A DNA stretch of 64,000 nucleotides from Patescibacteria group bacterium (GCA_026004415.1 BPJC01000001.1:245712-309711); one strand, 5' to 3'. Positions 1 to 9,067 are shown, counted from the first letter of the stretch. Translations and numbers: made by a program. The notes: a model not told the origin generated them from the sequence alone.

Positions 1-1
1 T

Positions 2-568
2 TTAGAACAATCAAAGAAAGATGCTCTTAGCATATTACGGCAACAACTTGAAAGTGCTGGGATTGATGTTTCTGAATGGGGAAAAGGGCAAGCAAAAACA
101 TTAGCGCATCTCCAAAAGGAAATTGAGAGCGGTGAAACCGTTTTGGTAAAAGGCGAACAAGGGGAACTTTTAAGAAGGGTTTTAGTCTGCGGCGCCGATA
201 TTTTCTATATTTCACCCGACGGTAAAAAATATCGTTTGAAAGAATATAAGCAGGTTTTCAAAGATGGTCGTGAGAGAAGAAGAAATTTGGGACAAGCAGT
301 ATCAGAAAAAATGAAGCCGGGTGAAGATCCAGAAAATGCAATGATTCGTGGGGTAAGAGAAGAGCTCGGCATAGAAGGAGAAATATCTTTAGTAGAAACA
401 GGTGTCGAGGAACAATTACTTTCTTCTCCTAGTTACCCCGGTTTACAATCCCAATATATTCGTCATATCTTTGAAATAACTTTGAACGATCAACAGTTTA
501 AACCAGAGGGATATTTAGAAGAACAAGACGATAAGATCACCTATTTTGTTTGGGAAGAAACCAAATAA
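2..568 (+). CDS. Nudix hydrolase-like protein, 5' end cut off by window edge
   Basis: The reading frame is open from base 2, so the start lies outside the window; an internal TTG at 143 is a poor start because matching codons continue upstream. The last 140 codons form a Nudix-like fold. The Nudix box (G-x5-E-x7-REUxEExGU) is recognisable around GEDPENAMIRGVREELGI, followed by beta-strand-like segments. Two consensus positions differ: the first Gly is Glu, and the first Glu of RExxEE is Gly. The EE pair that binds metal is kept. Such enzymes hydrolyse nucleoside diphosphates linked to another moiety; the substrate cannot be told. The stop TAA is followed directly by GC-rich hairpins. Confidence 0.7.
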   Translation, partial: LEQSKKDALSILRQQLESAGIDVSEWGKGQAKTLAHLQKEIESGETVLVKGEQGELLRRVLVCGADIFYISPDGKKYRLKEYKQVFKDGRERRRNLGQAVSEKMKPGEDPENAMIRGVREELGIEGEISLVETGVEEQLLSSPSYPGLQSQYIRHIFEITLNDQQFKPEGYLEEQDDKITYFVWEETK

Positions 569-583
569 GGAATTTGCCGCCAA

Positions 584-600
584 GCTCGGCAAAGCCGAGC
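584..600. repeat. Perfect hairpin, 7-bp stem, AAA loop
   Basis: GCTCGGC (584-590), AAA, GCCGAGC (594-600). It starts 15 nt after the Nudix stop. It has no T-tract, so it is not a classical intrinsic terminator. It abuts a second hairpin of the same design, which suggests a REP-like palindromic element. Confidence 0.7.
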
Positions 601-619
601 AATCCGACAAAGTCGGATT
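601..619. repeat. Perfect hairpin, 8-bp stem, AAA loop
   Basis: AATCCGAC (601-608), AAA, GTCGGATT (612-619). It follows the previous hairpin with no gap. The architecture is the same (perfect stem, AAA loop) but the stem sequence differs, so the structure rather than the sequence is repeated. Confidence 0.7.
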
Positions 620-631
620 AGAAAAACTTGA

Positions 632-832
632 AATCGTCCTTTTCGCTTCCGCTTCAGGGCGAGGCGGGCGGAAGAGGGGTTCGGGGGGAATTCCGCCCGC
701 CGAGCCAATTATTTAGAAAATCGGTTAGGATTTTTTCAAATACACACCGCCAGTTGGTATTTTGGGGGATTTTTAAAAGATACGCAAGCTGATTTTTCTC
801 TTCAAAATAAAATCTTCTACCTTTTAAAATAA
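632..832 (+). pseudogene. Probable C-terminal gene fragment
   Basis: After the GC-rich repeats a plus-strand frame reads like genuine protein from about 704 to the stop at 830-832. It has about 42 residues with aromatic-rich text such as LGFFQIHTASWYFGGFLK and a hydrophobic end. The upstream part of the frame (632-703) is only Arg/Gly-rich translation of the inverted repeats, and a TGA at 629-631 closes it. I see no start codon or binding site. I infer the 3' end of a gene whose front was lost or replaced by the repeats. I do not recognise the family. Confidence 0.35.
646..701. repeat. GC-rich overlapping inverted repeats
   Basis: A perfect 11-bp inverted repeat pairs 663-673 (GGCGGGCGGAA) with 691-701 (TTCCGCCCGCC) around a 17-nt loop. 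A second inverted repeat pairs CTTCCGC at 646-652 with GCGGAAG at 668-674. The two share bases 668-673, so only one can form at a time. The base composition is far more GC-rich than the rest of the window. Confidence 0.6.
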
Positions 833-862
833 ATTTCGAGCCGATATTTTTTAATTTTGGAG

Positions 863-2020
863 TTATCTAAATATTGAGATAATTGAAGATACTACTGATA
901 CTACTATTATCACTATTGGTTGTAGTATTGATACTACTGTTTTAACTGTTTTGGCAGTAATATCTGTTGCAATAATTTGAGCTTGTTTAACATATTCATT
1001 GATTGTTTTGTTTTCTGTTTTGTTATTGCTGTTTCGGTTAGTTTTTAACTCATTTTTTGTTTTCTGACTTTTGTTAGTTGTCTTTTTTATTGTGATAGTT
1101 GCCAGGTCTTTATTAGTTTCTTGGATATCTTTATTATTATTGATGATGTCTGATGTTTGTTCTATTATGGGTTTAGTATTGTTTTGTATTTGGTTTGTAT
1201 TTTTTATTGTGCTTGGTTTAGGATTGATTATAATTGGGTTTGATTCGTCAGATAAGGCACAGTCATTGCCTCCAATGATTGTAAATTTGTATGTGTTGGT
1301 TTTTGATGTTGGGAAGAAAATAAATTCTCTGGCTGTTTTTGTTCCTGCGTTGCTGATAATTACTTCTTTGTCAAATTGATCCAAGTATTTAATAACAAAG
1401 TAATTAGATTGTTCATCTGCAGTTTTCCATTTTAGTTTAATGTATTCATTGTTTACCCAATTTGCTGATTCTAATATTGGTGGTTTTGGTTTTGTTTCTG
1501 TGCAGGTGTTATATTGATTGCTGTTTTCAGATGTTATTTGTAGTTGTAAGTTTAAGTTTGTTTTTGCTTTTTGGCATTCATTACCTGTTTGTTGATCTAA
1601 TGAGATTAGAAATCTAAATTTTTCTGTTTGATTTCCAGATATTTCTTTTGATCTGATTATTTTTGTGTTTTTGAAATTTACTAAAGATCCTCCCCAGATA
1701 ATTTGGTTTAGTCCTTTTTGGGATAGTTGGGAAATAATTATTTGAAGTTTTTCGTCAAGTTTACACTTAGAGGCATCGATTGCATTATTAAAACTTGAAA
1801 ACAAAACAACAATAGGTAGTTTGCCTTTGTTTTCAATCTCTAGATAATCTGTTTCCCATTTGCCTGGGTACCAGTTTGTTGAGTTTGAGAACAAAGAGAG
1901 ATTATTATTGCTACAGTCGTTGTCAGAACAGACAAGTTTGTTGTCTTTTGCTAAAACTTTTGGAATAAATAAGGCGTAAATTAAAATCGTTGTAAGACAA
2001 AAAATTCTTATTAGCTTCAT
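863..2020 (-). CDS. Secreted Fn3-like surface protein with C-terminal membrane anchor
   Basis: A 385-residue protein of unknown function. Residues 1-24 are a signal peptide ending near VLA-K. The exported part has an N-terminal beta-rich domain with paired Cys residues (CSDNDCS near residue 31). A fibronectin type III-like module follows at about 180-270 (PPILESANW, then KLKWKTADEQSNYFVIKY). Next comes a low-complexity Asn/Thr/Lys linker (about 270-340). The C-terminus is a hydrophobic helix (about 362-385, Val/Ile/Ser-rich). The layout fits a protein displayed on the outer face of the membrane. It is divergent from the helicase gene starting 61 nt away. The function is unknown. Confidence 0.65.
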   Translation of the reverse strand: MKLIRIFCLTTILIYALFIPKVLAKDNKLVCSDNDCSNNNLSLFSNSTNWYPGKWETDYLEIENKGKLPIVVLFSSFNNAIDASKCKLDEKLQIIISQLSQKGLNQIIWGGSLVNFKNTKIIRSKEISGNQTEKFRFLISLDQQTGNECQKAKTNLNLQLQITSENSNQYNTCTETKPKPPILESANWVNNEYIKLKWKTADEQSNYFVIKYLDQFDKEVIISNAGTKTAREFIFFPTSKTNTYKFTIIGGNDCALSDESNPIIINPKPSTIKNTNQIQNNTKPIIEQTSDIINNNKDIQETNKDLATITIKKTTNKSQKTKNELKTNRNSNNKTENKTINEYVKQAQIIATDITAKTVKTVVSILQPIVIIVVSVVSSIISIFR

Positions 2021-2069
2021 TGTGATTAAAATTTGATATTATTGTTAAATACTATTTTAATTTAGATTT

Positions 2070-2075
2070 TATAAA
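2070..2075 (+). promoter_or_regulatory. -10-like TATAAA, 6 nt before the helicase ATG
   Basis: TATAAA ends 6 nt before the ATG at 2082, the spacing expected if transcription starts on the ATG itself. No good -35 hexamer is visible. Confidence 0.4.
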
Positions 2076-2081
2076 TAATCT

Positions 2082-5006
2082 ATGTATAAACCTAATAAGC
2101 AACAACAAGAAGCTATAGAGTATACTGGCGGACCTTTGTTAATAATTGCAGGTCCTGGTACTGGTAAAACCTTTGTTATTACTGAAAAAATAAAGTATCT
2201 TATAAATAATTTAGGTGTTAATCCTGAGTCTGTTTTAGCGTTGACATTTACTGAAAAAGCCGCAAGAGAAATGGAAGATAGAGTAGATCAAAGTCTGCCT
2301 TATGGTTATTTTCAGATGAGTATCTCAACCTTTCATTCATTTGCTGATAAAGTTTTAAAAGACGAGGCTTATAATATTGGTCTTCCTATGGATTATAAAC
2401 TTATTACTGATCCTGAAGCTATTATCTTCTTTAGAAAGCATTTGTTTGAGTTTCCTTTAGAGTATTTTAGACCATTAGGTAATCCTTCTAAGTTTATATC
2501 AGCTATCATAAAGTATTTTTCCAGATTAAAAGATGAGAATATAACTGCAGATGACTATATCAATTGGGTAAAAAATAAATCTGATTGGCAGACAGATGAA
2601 GAGTTTAAAAAACATAAAGAGTTGTCAAGCACTTATAAAATTTATCAGCAATTAAAGATTGATAATGGTTTTATGGATTTTTCAGATCTTTTGTTATATT
2701 TATTAGAACTTTTTAAAACTCGTAAAAATATTTTGAACAAATATAAATCTTTGTATAGGTATATACTTATTGACGAGTTTCAAGATACAAATTTAATTCA
2801 GTATGAGTTAATCAAGTTGCTGGCTCCAAACTCTGATAAGCCAAACTTAACTGTTGTCGGCGATGATTCTCAGGCAATATATAAGTTTAGGGGAGCGTCT
2901 GTTTCTAATATTTTGAGTTTTAAACAAGATTATCCTGATTGCAAAATGATTACTCTTATAGAAAACTATAGGTCTGATCAATCAATATTGAACTTGTCTT
3001 ATGATCTTATTCAAAATAACAATCCAGACACTTTAGAGTATAGATTAAAGATTAGTAAAAAACTTACTGCAAATCAGAGTTTTTCTGGTAGTCAGATAGA
3101 TCTGTTTGTTTTTGATAATGAACAACTTGAAGCAGAGAAGGTTGTTGAAAAAATTGAGTCATTAGTTAAACAGCATAAATTAAAGTATAGCGATTTTGCT
3201 ATTTTAGCTAGGGCTAATAATCAGTTGGAGCCGTTTATAAGAGTTTTGGTGTCTAAAGGAATTCCTTATCAGTTGTCTGGTTCTTTAAAGTTATTTAGAA
3301 GACCTGAGATAAAAGAGCTGATTGCGTATCTGAACTTTATTAGCAATCCTTCTGATTCTGTTTCGTTGTATAGAGTGTTGCGGATGTCGGTATTTGATAT
3401 AGATCCTATTGATTTGAAGTTATTGTTAGATTTTAGCAAAAAGATAAATTATTCTTTTTATGTAGCTTTAAAACTTTATTTATCTTATTTTGTATCTGAA
3501 ATTCAATCTGAGTTTAATAAAGAAAGTTATAAAAAATATTTGCCTAAAATTAGAGAACAGAGCATTAGGCAATTAGTCAAAGCAGTTAAGATTTTTGATA
3601 AGCATCTTCAGGCTCCTGAGACTGAGAATGCAGGTTTTTTGCTTTATGACTTTCTTGAAAAAACTGGGTATCTTAAAACTTTAAATAGAGTTAAATCTGA
3701 ATATGATGAAGAAAAACTTTTAAATGTCTCAAGGTTTTTTTCTTATTTAAAAGAGTTAGAGACAAAGAACAAGGAGTTAACAGTGCTTCAGGCAGTTGAG
3801 TATGTTAATATGTGTTTGCAGATGGGAGATTCTCCTTCGGCTGTTCAGGATAATTTTCTCATTGAGAATAACGCTGTAAATTTAATGACTGTCCACTCGG
3901 CTAAAGGGTTGGAGTTTAATACTGTTTTTGTTGTTTCTTTAGTTAAAGAAAGATTCCCGTCTCGCAATCAGTCTGATCCCATTGAGGTTCCTATAGAACT
4001 TATTAAAGAGATTTTGCCAGAGGGTGATTTTCATATTCAAGAGGAGAGAAGATTGTTTTATGTTGCTTTGACAAGGGCAAAAGAGAGATTGTTTTTGACA
4101 GCGGCAAAGTACTACGCTGAAGGTAAAAGATTGAAAAAGTTATCACCCTTTTTATATGAAATATTTGATGAGGAGTTTATAAATCGTAGGTATTCTCAAT
4201 CTGAATCAACTGATTCTCAGTTGTTTTTGTTTAGTTTTAACTCTGAATCTGGCAAAGATTCTCAGTTTTCTTCTATTTTAAACAAAAAATATTCATACTC
4301 CCAACTTGAGAGTTTCAAGACCTGCCCTTTACAGTATAAGTATATGTATGTTTTAAGACTGCCTTCTGCTCCAAACAGCGCTTTGGCATTTGGTGAAAGT
4401 ATTCATAAAGTATTGTACAAGTTTTATTTAATGTACAAAAATAACAAAAATGTAAATTTGGATACCTTATATGATTTGCTTGACCAAGAATGGGTTCCTG
4501 TTGGATACGCATCAAAAAACCATGAAAAAAGAGCTTATGAAGAGGCAAAAACAGTGTTAAAAAAATTTTTTGATCAACTTCATTCGCCAGAATTGGATAT
4601 AATTGCTCTTGAGAAAAGTTTTAATTTTAAGATTCAAGATAAAATTATCACAGGCAAAATAGATAGAGTAGATAGAATAGGAGATAAGATTCAGATAATT
4701 GATTATAAGACAGGTAAAAAACCCAATGATAGGATGTTGAAAAAAAGTTTGCAGTTGTCCATTTACGCTTTAGCCGCTTGTCAAAAGCATACATTTAATA
4801 AAGATGTAGATAAAATAGAGCTTGCCTTTTATTATCTTTCCGATTCTGATAAGGTGGTTTTTCAGAAAACTAAAGAAGAGATTGAGTCTGCTTCAGACGA
4901 AATCTTAAGAACAATTGAGGAAATTGAAAATTCTGATTTTAAACCTAATGTTGGTAGACACTGTGACTTTTGTCCATTTAGAACTATATGTCCTGCTTGG
5001 CAGTAA
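2082..5006 (+). CDS. UvrD/PcrA-family DNA helicase fused to a Cas4/AddB-like Fe-S nuclease
   Basis: A 974-residue two-part protein. Residues 1-700 carry superfamily 1A helicase motifs: Walker A GPGTGKT (24-30), Walker B LIDEFQDTN (about 230), motif III VVGDDSQAIYKFRGA, motif V TVHSAKGLEF, and motif VI ALTRAKERL. From about residue 738 there is a PD-(D/E)xK nuclease: a His in GESIHKVL, the Asp in GKIDRVD, and DYKTG. One Cys at about 748 (TCPLQY) and three in the C-terminal CDFCPFRTIC complete a likely 4Fe-4S cluster. This arrangement resembles AddA/AddB-type recombination nucleases, so a role in processing double-strand breaks is inferred. Close homologues are annotated as ATP-dependent DNA helicase. 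Confidence 0.9.
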   Translation: MYKPNKQQQEAIEYTGGPLLIIAGPGTGKTFVITEKIKYLINNLGVNPESVLALTFTEKAAREMEDRVDQSLPYGYFQMSISTFHSFADKVLKDEAYNIGLPMDYKLITDPEAIIFFRKHLFEFPLEYFRPLGNPSKFISAIIKYFSRLKDENITADDYINWVKNKSDWQTDEEFKKHKELSSTYKIYQQLKIDNGFMDFSDLLLYLLELFKTRKNILNKYKSLYRYILIDEFQDTNLIQYELIKLLAPNSDKPNLTVVGDDSQAIYKFRGASVSNILSFKQDYPDCKMITLIENYRSDQSILNLSYDLIQNNNPDTLEYRLKISKKLTANQSFSGSQIDLFVFDNEQLEAEKVVEKIESLVKQHKLKYSDFAILARANNQLEPFIRVLVSKGIPYQLSGSLKLFRRPEIKELIAYLNFISNPSDSVSLYRVLRMSVFDIDPIDLKLLLDFSKKINYSFYVALKLYLSYFVSEIQSEFNKESYKKYLPKIREQSIRQLVKAVKIFDKHLQAPETENAGFLLYDFLEKTGYLKTLNRVKSEYDEEKLLNVSRFFSYLKELETKNKELTVLQAVEYVNMCLQMGDSPSAVQDNFLIENNAVNLMTVHSAKGLEFNTVFVVSLVKERFPSRNQSDPIEVPIELIKEILPEGDFHIQEERRLFYVALTRAKERLFLTAAKYYAEGKRLKKLSPFLYEIFDEEFINRRYSQSESTDSQLFLFSFNSESGKDSQFSSILNKKYSYSQLESFKTCPLQYKYMYVLRLPSAPNSALAFGESIHKVLYKFYLMYKNNKNVNLDTLYDLLDQEWVPVGYASKNHEKRAYEEAKTVLKKFFDQLHSPELDIIALEKSFNFKIQDKIITGKIDRVDRIGDKIQIIDYKTGKKPNDRMLKKSLQLSIYALAACQKHTFNKDVDKIELAFYYLSDSDKVVFQKTKEEIESASDEILRTIEEIENSDFKPNVGRHCDFCPFRTICPAWQ

Positions 5007-5007
5007 G

Positions 5008-5036
5008 TTATTGATTTGATTAATAATTGATATAAT
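5008..5036 (+). promoter_or_regulatory. Sigma70-like promoter, start near the ATG of the next gene
   Basis: TTATTG (5008-5013), 17-nt spacer, TATAAT (5031-5036). The ATG at 5044 is 7 nt after the -10 box, so the mRNA would be leaderless. The -35 box overlaps the end of the helicase gene by none (its stop is 5004-5006). Confidence 0.6.
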
Positions 5037-5043
5037 ATAAGAA

Positions 5044-6495
5044 ATGACCAGAAGGTTTTATGAAATCTTGATCCCTGTTATAACATGGAATGTAATTCTT
5101 TTTCCTGTTTGGATGTCTTTTTTTAATCCTTTTTGGGTGGCTTATTTTATAATAGCCTTTGATCTTTATTTTTTTTATAAAGCTGTTACAGTAGCCTTTT
5201 ATGCTGTGGTATCTTACAAAAGAATTATCTATGCCAACACTATTGATTTTGCCAAACTATTGGTTGAAAAACAGATTAAAGCAAAGGATATTCTTCATAT
5301 GATTGTGATCCCTAACTATAAGGAGCCGCTTCATATTTTGGAGAAAACCTTGAATAAGATTGTTGAGAGCGATTATCCTTTTAAAGAAAATATTCATATA
5401 GTTTTAGCTTTTGAGGAGAGAGAAGAAGGAGCCAAAGAGAAGTATAAATTGTTAAAAGATAAGTTTGCTGGGCAATTAAAATTGTTTGCAACTTATCATA
5501 AAATTATGCCTGGAGAGGTTGTAGGCAAGGCAAGTAATCAAAGCTATGCAGTTAGAAAGATGTGCGATTTTTACCAAAAAAGAAATCGAGATATTGGTAA
5601 GATCTTGGTTACTATCTGCGACGCTGATAGTTTGTTGTCTAGGAATTATTTATCTTACTTAACATACAAGTTTTTGAATGATCCTGAAAAAGATTTTCAT
5701 TTTTATTGGGCTCCTTTGCTTTTATATAATAATTTTGAGGTTTTGCCTTTTTTTGTAAGATTGCAAGCTACAATATCATCTATACTAAGACTTGCGTTTT
5801 TATCTCAAGAAGATAAATTGATTCAGATCTCAACCTACTCTGTCAATTTGAAGTTGCTTAAAAATATTGGTTTTTGGGATACAGATATTATACCTGAGGA
5901 TTGGCATATTTATATTCAGGCTTTTTTAAAGTATGGAGAAAGAATAAAAACAGTTCCTATATACACTTTGCTTTCCGGTGACGCTGTTTATGCTGGATCT
6001 GTTTGGAACACCTTTTTTAATCGTTATGAACAGGAAAAGAGATGGGCTTGGGGCGTGACAGATGTAATCTATTTTTTAGAGAATTTTTGGAGATCAAAGG
6101 TGAATTTTTTTGATAAAGTGAGAAAACTTACTTATATTACAGAGACTCACCTTTTGTGGCCAACTACTTTTTTTGTTGTTACGATAGCGGCGAATATTCC
6201 AACATTAGTTAATCAGCATTTTGCTAAAACTACTTTTGGTTATTATTTGCCTAAAATCTCTGCGTTTATATTGACTTTGTCTACTTTGTTTCTTATAGTA
6301 TATATATATCTTGATTTTAAAATCAGACATAATTTAAATAAAAAAATGAAAGTTTCCTATATACCATTTTATTTTGTTCAGTGGTATGCTTTACCTGTAG
6401 TTTCTTTTTTGCTTTCTGCCCTGCCTGCTTTAGAAGCTCATACTAGGCTGTTTTTAAATAAAAAAATTGAGTATAAAGTTACTGAAAAGGTGTAA
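5044..6495 (+). CDS. Membrane-bound family 2 glycosyltransferase
   Basis: A 483-residue protein. Two membrane helices at about 8-55 precede a GT-A catalytic domain, which begins with IPNYKEPLHILEKTL (about 88-102). It has a DAD metal/nucleotide motif (ICDADS, about 190) and a Q-x2-RW-type acceptor motif (QEKRWAWG, about 330). Three or four further helices end the protein. This is the layout of cellulose-synthase-like GT2 enzymes that build or export a polysaccharide at the cytoplasmic membrane. Donor and product are unknown. It is followed 3 nt later by a GT-C gene and probably forms an operon with it. Confidence 0.8.
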   Translation: MTRRFYEILIPVITWNVILFPVWMSFFNPFWVAYFIIAFDLYFFYKAVTVAFYAVVSYKRIIYANTIDFAKLLVEKQIKAKDILHMIVIPNYKEPLHILEKTLNKIVESDYPFKENIHIVLAFEEREEGAKEKYKLLKDKFAGQLKLFATYHKIMPGEVVGKASNQSYAVRKMCDFYQKRNRDIGKILVTICDADSLLSRNYLSYLTYKFLNDPEKDFHFYWAPLLLYNNFEVLPFFVRLQATISSILRLAFLSQEDKLIQISTYSVNLKLLKNIGFWDTDIIPEDWHIYIQAFLKYGERIKTVPIYTLLSGDAVYAGSVWNTFFNRYEQEKRWAWGVTDVIYFLENFWRSKVNFFDKVRKLTYITETHLLWPTTFFVVTIAANIPTLVNQHFAKTTFGYYLPKISAFILTLSTLFLIVYIYLDFKIRHNLNKKMKVSYIPFYFVQWYALPVVSFLLSALPALEAHTRLFLNKKIEYKVTEKV

Positions 6496-6498
6496 TGC

Positions 6499-7833
6499 AT
6501 GCTGAATATGCTGGATTATTTTTACAAACATACAGTTTTTAAGTGGTTTTTTGAAAGTCTTTGGAGAGATGAGGCTTTTAGTGTTTTATTAGCTAAAAAA
6601 AATGTAGGGGAAATATTTTATTTATCTGCAAAAGATTTTACACCGCCTTTATATTATCTGGTGTTAAAGTTCTGGATGATTTTTTTTGGTGATTCTGAGT
6701 TGGCAGTTAGGTCTTTGTCATTTATTTTATATCTTGCTTGTATTTATATGTTTTTTCTGATTTTGGAAGCACTCAAATTAAAAGGCAGGATTCTGTATAT
6801 ATTAACATTTATTTTTGCTTCTTTTCCCAGCATTTTATATTATGCTTTTGAGGCTAGACCTTATATAATGCTTGTTTTATTATCTTTAATCTTTTATTAC
6901 AGCATCTTAGTTTATGACAGGCGCCTTAATTTAATATCTGGTTTTTTAGGTATCTTCACGCATTATTTTTTTGTTTTTAACATAATCTCTCAGTACTTGT
7001 TCTGTAGGTTTGTTGATAAAGGCAAAAAACATAGACCTTTTTTAAACAATGTTTTCTTTCTTTTGGTTTTGTTTAGTCCTTGGTTATTTTTTTTAATTTA
7101 TATTAAAAGCTATATTTTTCACTCTGATTTTTGGGTTCAACCATTGACGCCTTATGAGTATTTTGAGTCTTTTTTTTGGGTTCTAACAGGTTATATTAAA
7201 GGATGGGAGCCTAAGTTTGGCTTAACTTCCATAACTTCTTTAATCTTAAATGTATTTTTGGCTTGGGCTATCTTTGATCTCTTTAAAAACTACAAAAAGG
7301 ATAAAAGAAAGTTTGTTGAAAAAGATGGGCTTTTGTTCTTTTGCTGGGCTTTAATTCCTGTTGTTTTTGCCTTATCAATCTCAGTGTTTAAACCATCTTT
7401 TGTGCCAAGGTACTTGATTTTTACGGTTCCTGGTTTATTTTTATTTTTGATAAATAGATACCAATCTAAATCAAAATTGTTTTATAGTCTTTTGGTGTTT
7501 TTGTTGGTCTTGAATATGCTTTTTTTAAACCATTTAATAAATAAAAGAAAAAAGTACAATTGGGCTTTTAAGTTAGGTATGATAAAGATCTATGCCCAAA
7601 ACAAAAAAGCCATTTATTTAAAAGATTATAAAGATTATCCTGTGTTTATTTATTATATGCCTGAGTTTAAGAATAGAATATATTTAGTTTCTCAAAGTAA
7701 GGATTCTCTACCTGCTTATATTGGTAAAGTTATTTACCCTGAAGATAAATATAGAGTCTCTTTACCTATAACTACTGAGCCTATACTTGTGTTTTACGAC
7801 AATGGCAGGTTTGTTTTAGAGTCTATTCATTAG
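6499..7833 (+). CDS. GT-C (ArnT/PMT-like) membrane glycosyltransferase
   Basis: A 444-residue polytopic membrane protein with about ten hydrophobic helices. The first loop has the GT-C signature Asp-Glu (LWRDEAF, residues 21-27) followed by FTPPLYYLVLKFW, as in GT39/GT83 enzymes. These transfer sugars from polyprenyl-phosphate donors on the outer face of the membrane. The start is close to the DE motif, so the first helix is short or missing compared with ArnT. It is probably co-transcribed with the preceding GT2 gene. It is tail-to-tail with the next gene with only 4 nt between the stops. Confidence 0.75.
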   Translation: MLNMLDYFYKHTVFKWFFESLWRDEAFSVLLAKKNVGEIFYLSAKDFTPPLYYLVLKFWMIFFGDSELAVRSLSFILYLACIYMFFLILEALKLKGRILYILTFIFASFPSILYYAFEARPYIMLVLLSLIFYYSILVYDRRLNLISGFLGIFTHYFFVFNIISQYLFCRFVDKGKKHRPFLNNVFFLLVLFSPWLFFLIYIKSYIFHSDFWVQPLTPYEYFESFFWVLTGYIKGWEPKFGLTSITSLILNVFLAWAIFDLFKNYKKDKRKFVEKDGLLFFCWALIPVVFALSISVFKPSFVPRYLIFTVPGLFLFLINRYQSKSKLFYSLLVFLLVLNMLFLNHLINKRKKYNWAFKLGMIKIYAQNKKAIYLKDYKDYPVFIYYMPEFKNRIYLVSQSKDSLPAYIGKVIYPEDKYRVSLPITTEPILVFYDNGRFVLESIH

Positions 7834-7837
7834 TTTT

Positions 7838-9034
7838 TTACTCAAAAAATACTGCAATATCTGAAAGCAATGGTAGTTTTTTCTTTGTAATTTGTTTTTC
7901 TAATTCATTTTGGATGTCTTGGTAGTTGTTAGCATATTGTTTGTAACTTCTTAAGTATCTGTTATTTTGCCAGAAATCACTTTCATAAATATTAATCTTT
8001 GCAATAGAGGCATCTAGTAGCACTGATAGATTATTTAATTCAGCAATAAACTGTTGAGCTGATGTTTTTTGTTCAAAAAAAGATTTATAGTGTTTAGATA
8101 AGTTAATAAAATTTTGGGTAAATTCAAGTATTGCACTATGAAGATTTTCGCTGTTTTCAGGAAGTTCATTGCTTGTTATTCTTTTGAGTTCAGTGTATTT
8201 TTGGTTGCTAATGTATTCGAATTCTTGTATTTGGGTAAGAATTTGTGTGGTTTGTATGTTTGGCGAGCTCTCAATTGTTTGTTTAAGTAAATATAATTGA
8301 TTGATTAAAACAATCATAGCGTCAAAAACTTTGTAATAGTAGTTTGACATTTTTTCTGACTCTGATACAAATTTTTTAGCTTTTGTGTTGTTATCATTTA
8401 TTTGATTTATTAGTTTTTGCAGTTCTTTGTTATTAGTTTGAGATTTTTTGTCTATTATTGATTGGTAGTTCTCAAGTTGTGTTTTGGCTAGTTGGGATTT
8501 ATCAATTATAGAGTTTGTTTTTTCTTTAAGCAGTCTAAAAAGAGTAGATAGATCTTGGATATTTGTATTCTGTTGGGTAAATCTGATAATCGGTTTGTTT
8601 GAGTTTGCAAATATGATATTGGCTGAATAGTAACTATTGGTTAAGGTGTTGTAATTGTCTGGTATGTTGTAAAGCAATAGTTGTTGCTTTTCTTCTTGTG
8701 TTGACAGATTGTAAAATGCCTCGATTTGTTCTCCTAACTCTTGGATCTCGATCTTAACCTTTGGAGTATCATCGTATAGTTCTTTTATGAAATTGTAGTT
8801 AGGTATTTGAGGCAATAAGAAACTAAAGTAAGATCCTATTAGTAAAAAAATACTTATGCTTATATTTGTTATTATTTTTGTATAGTTAATCTGCGGTTTA
8901 TAAGAGTATTTCTCCGGATCATAGCTTGAAAATTTGTGAATTGCATACTCATCTTTATATAAGGGAGTAAAATTAACAGGAGAAGATGATTTAGTGTTGT
9001 TTGTATTTTTATTGATTGAAGATTGTTGATACAT
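7838..9034 (-). CDS. Unknown single-pass membrane protein with coiled coils
   Basis: A 398-residue protein that I do not recognise. A polar N-terminus of about 50 residues precedes one membrane helix (about 52-75, ITNISISIFLLIGSYFSFLL). A long Gln/Asn/Lys-rich, mostly helical domain follows, with likely coiled-coil segments at about 90-115 and 160-260. The topology suggests a membrane-anchored scaffold or surface protein. It lies 33 nt downstream of radA on the same strand, and a -10-like GATAAT stands 3 nt before its ATG. No catalytic motif is visible. Confidence 0.6.
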   Translation of the reverse strand: MYQQSSINKNTNNTKSSSPVNFTPLYKDEYAIHKFSSYDPEKYSYKPQINYTKIITNISISIFLLIGSYFSFLLPQIPNYNFIKELYDDTPKVKIEIQELGEQIEAFYNLSTQEEKQQLLLYNIPDNYNTLTNSYYSANIIFANSNKPIIRFTQQNTNIQDLSTLFRLLKEKTNSIIDKSQLAKTQLENYQSIIDKKSQTNNKELQKLINQINDNNTKAKKFVSESEKMSNYYYKVFDAMIVLINQLYLLKQTIESSPNIQTTQILTQIQEFEYISNQKYTELKRITSNELPENSENLHSAILEFTQNFINLSKHYKSFFEQKTSAQQFIAELNNLSVLLDASIAKINIYESDFWQNNRYLRSYKQYANNYQDIQNELEKQITKKKLPLLSDIAVFFE

Positions 9035-9067
9035 TTTATTATCACTATAGCATATTTTTGTTGAGGT

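Noticed and set aside
1071..1379. Plus-strand hydrophobic ORF of 102 codons
   Set aside because: It lies wholly antisense to the minus-strand Fn3-like gene, which has a signal peptide and a membrane anchor; the Val/Leu-rich text is a shadow of Asn/Lys codons.
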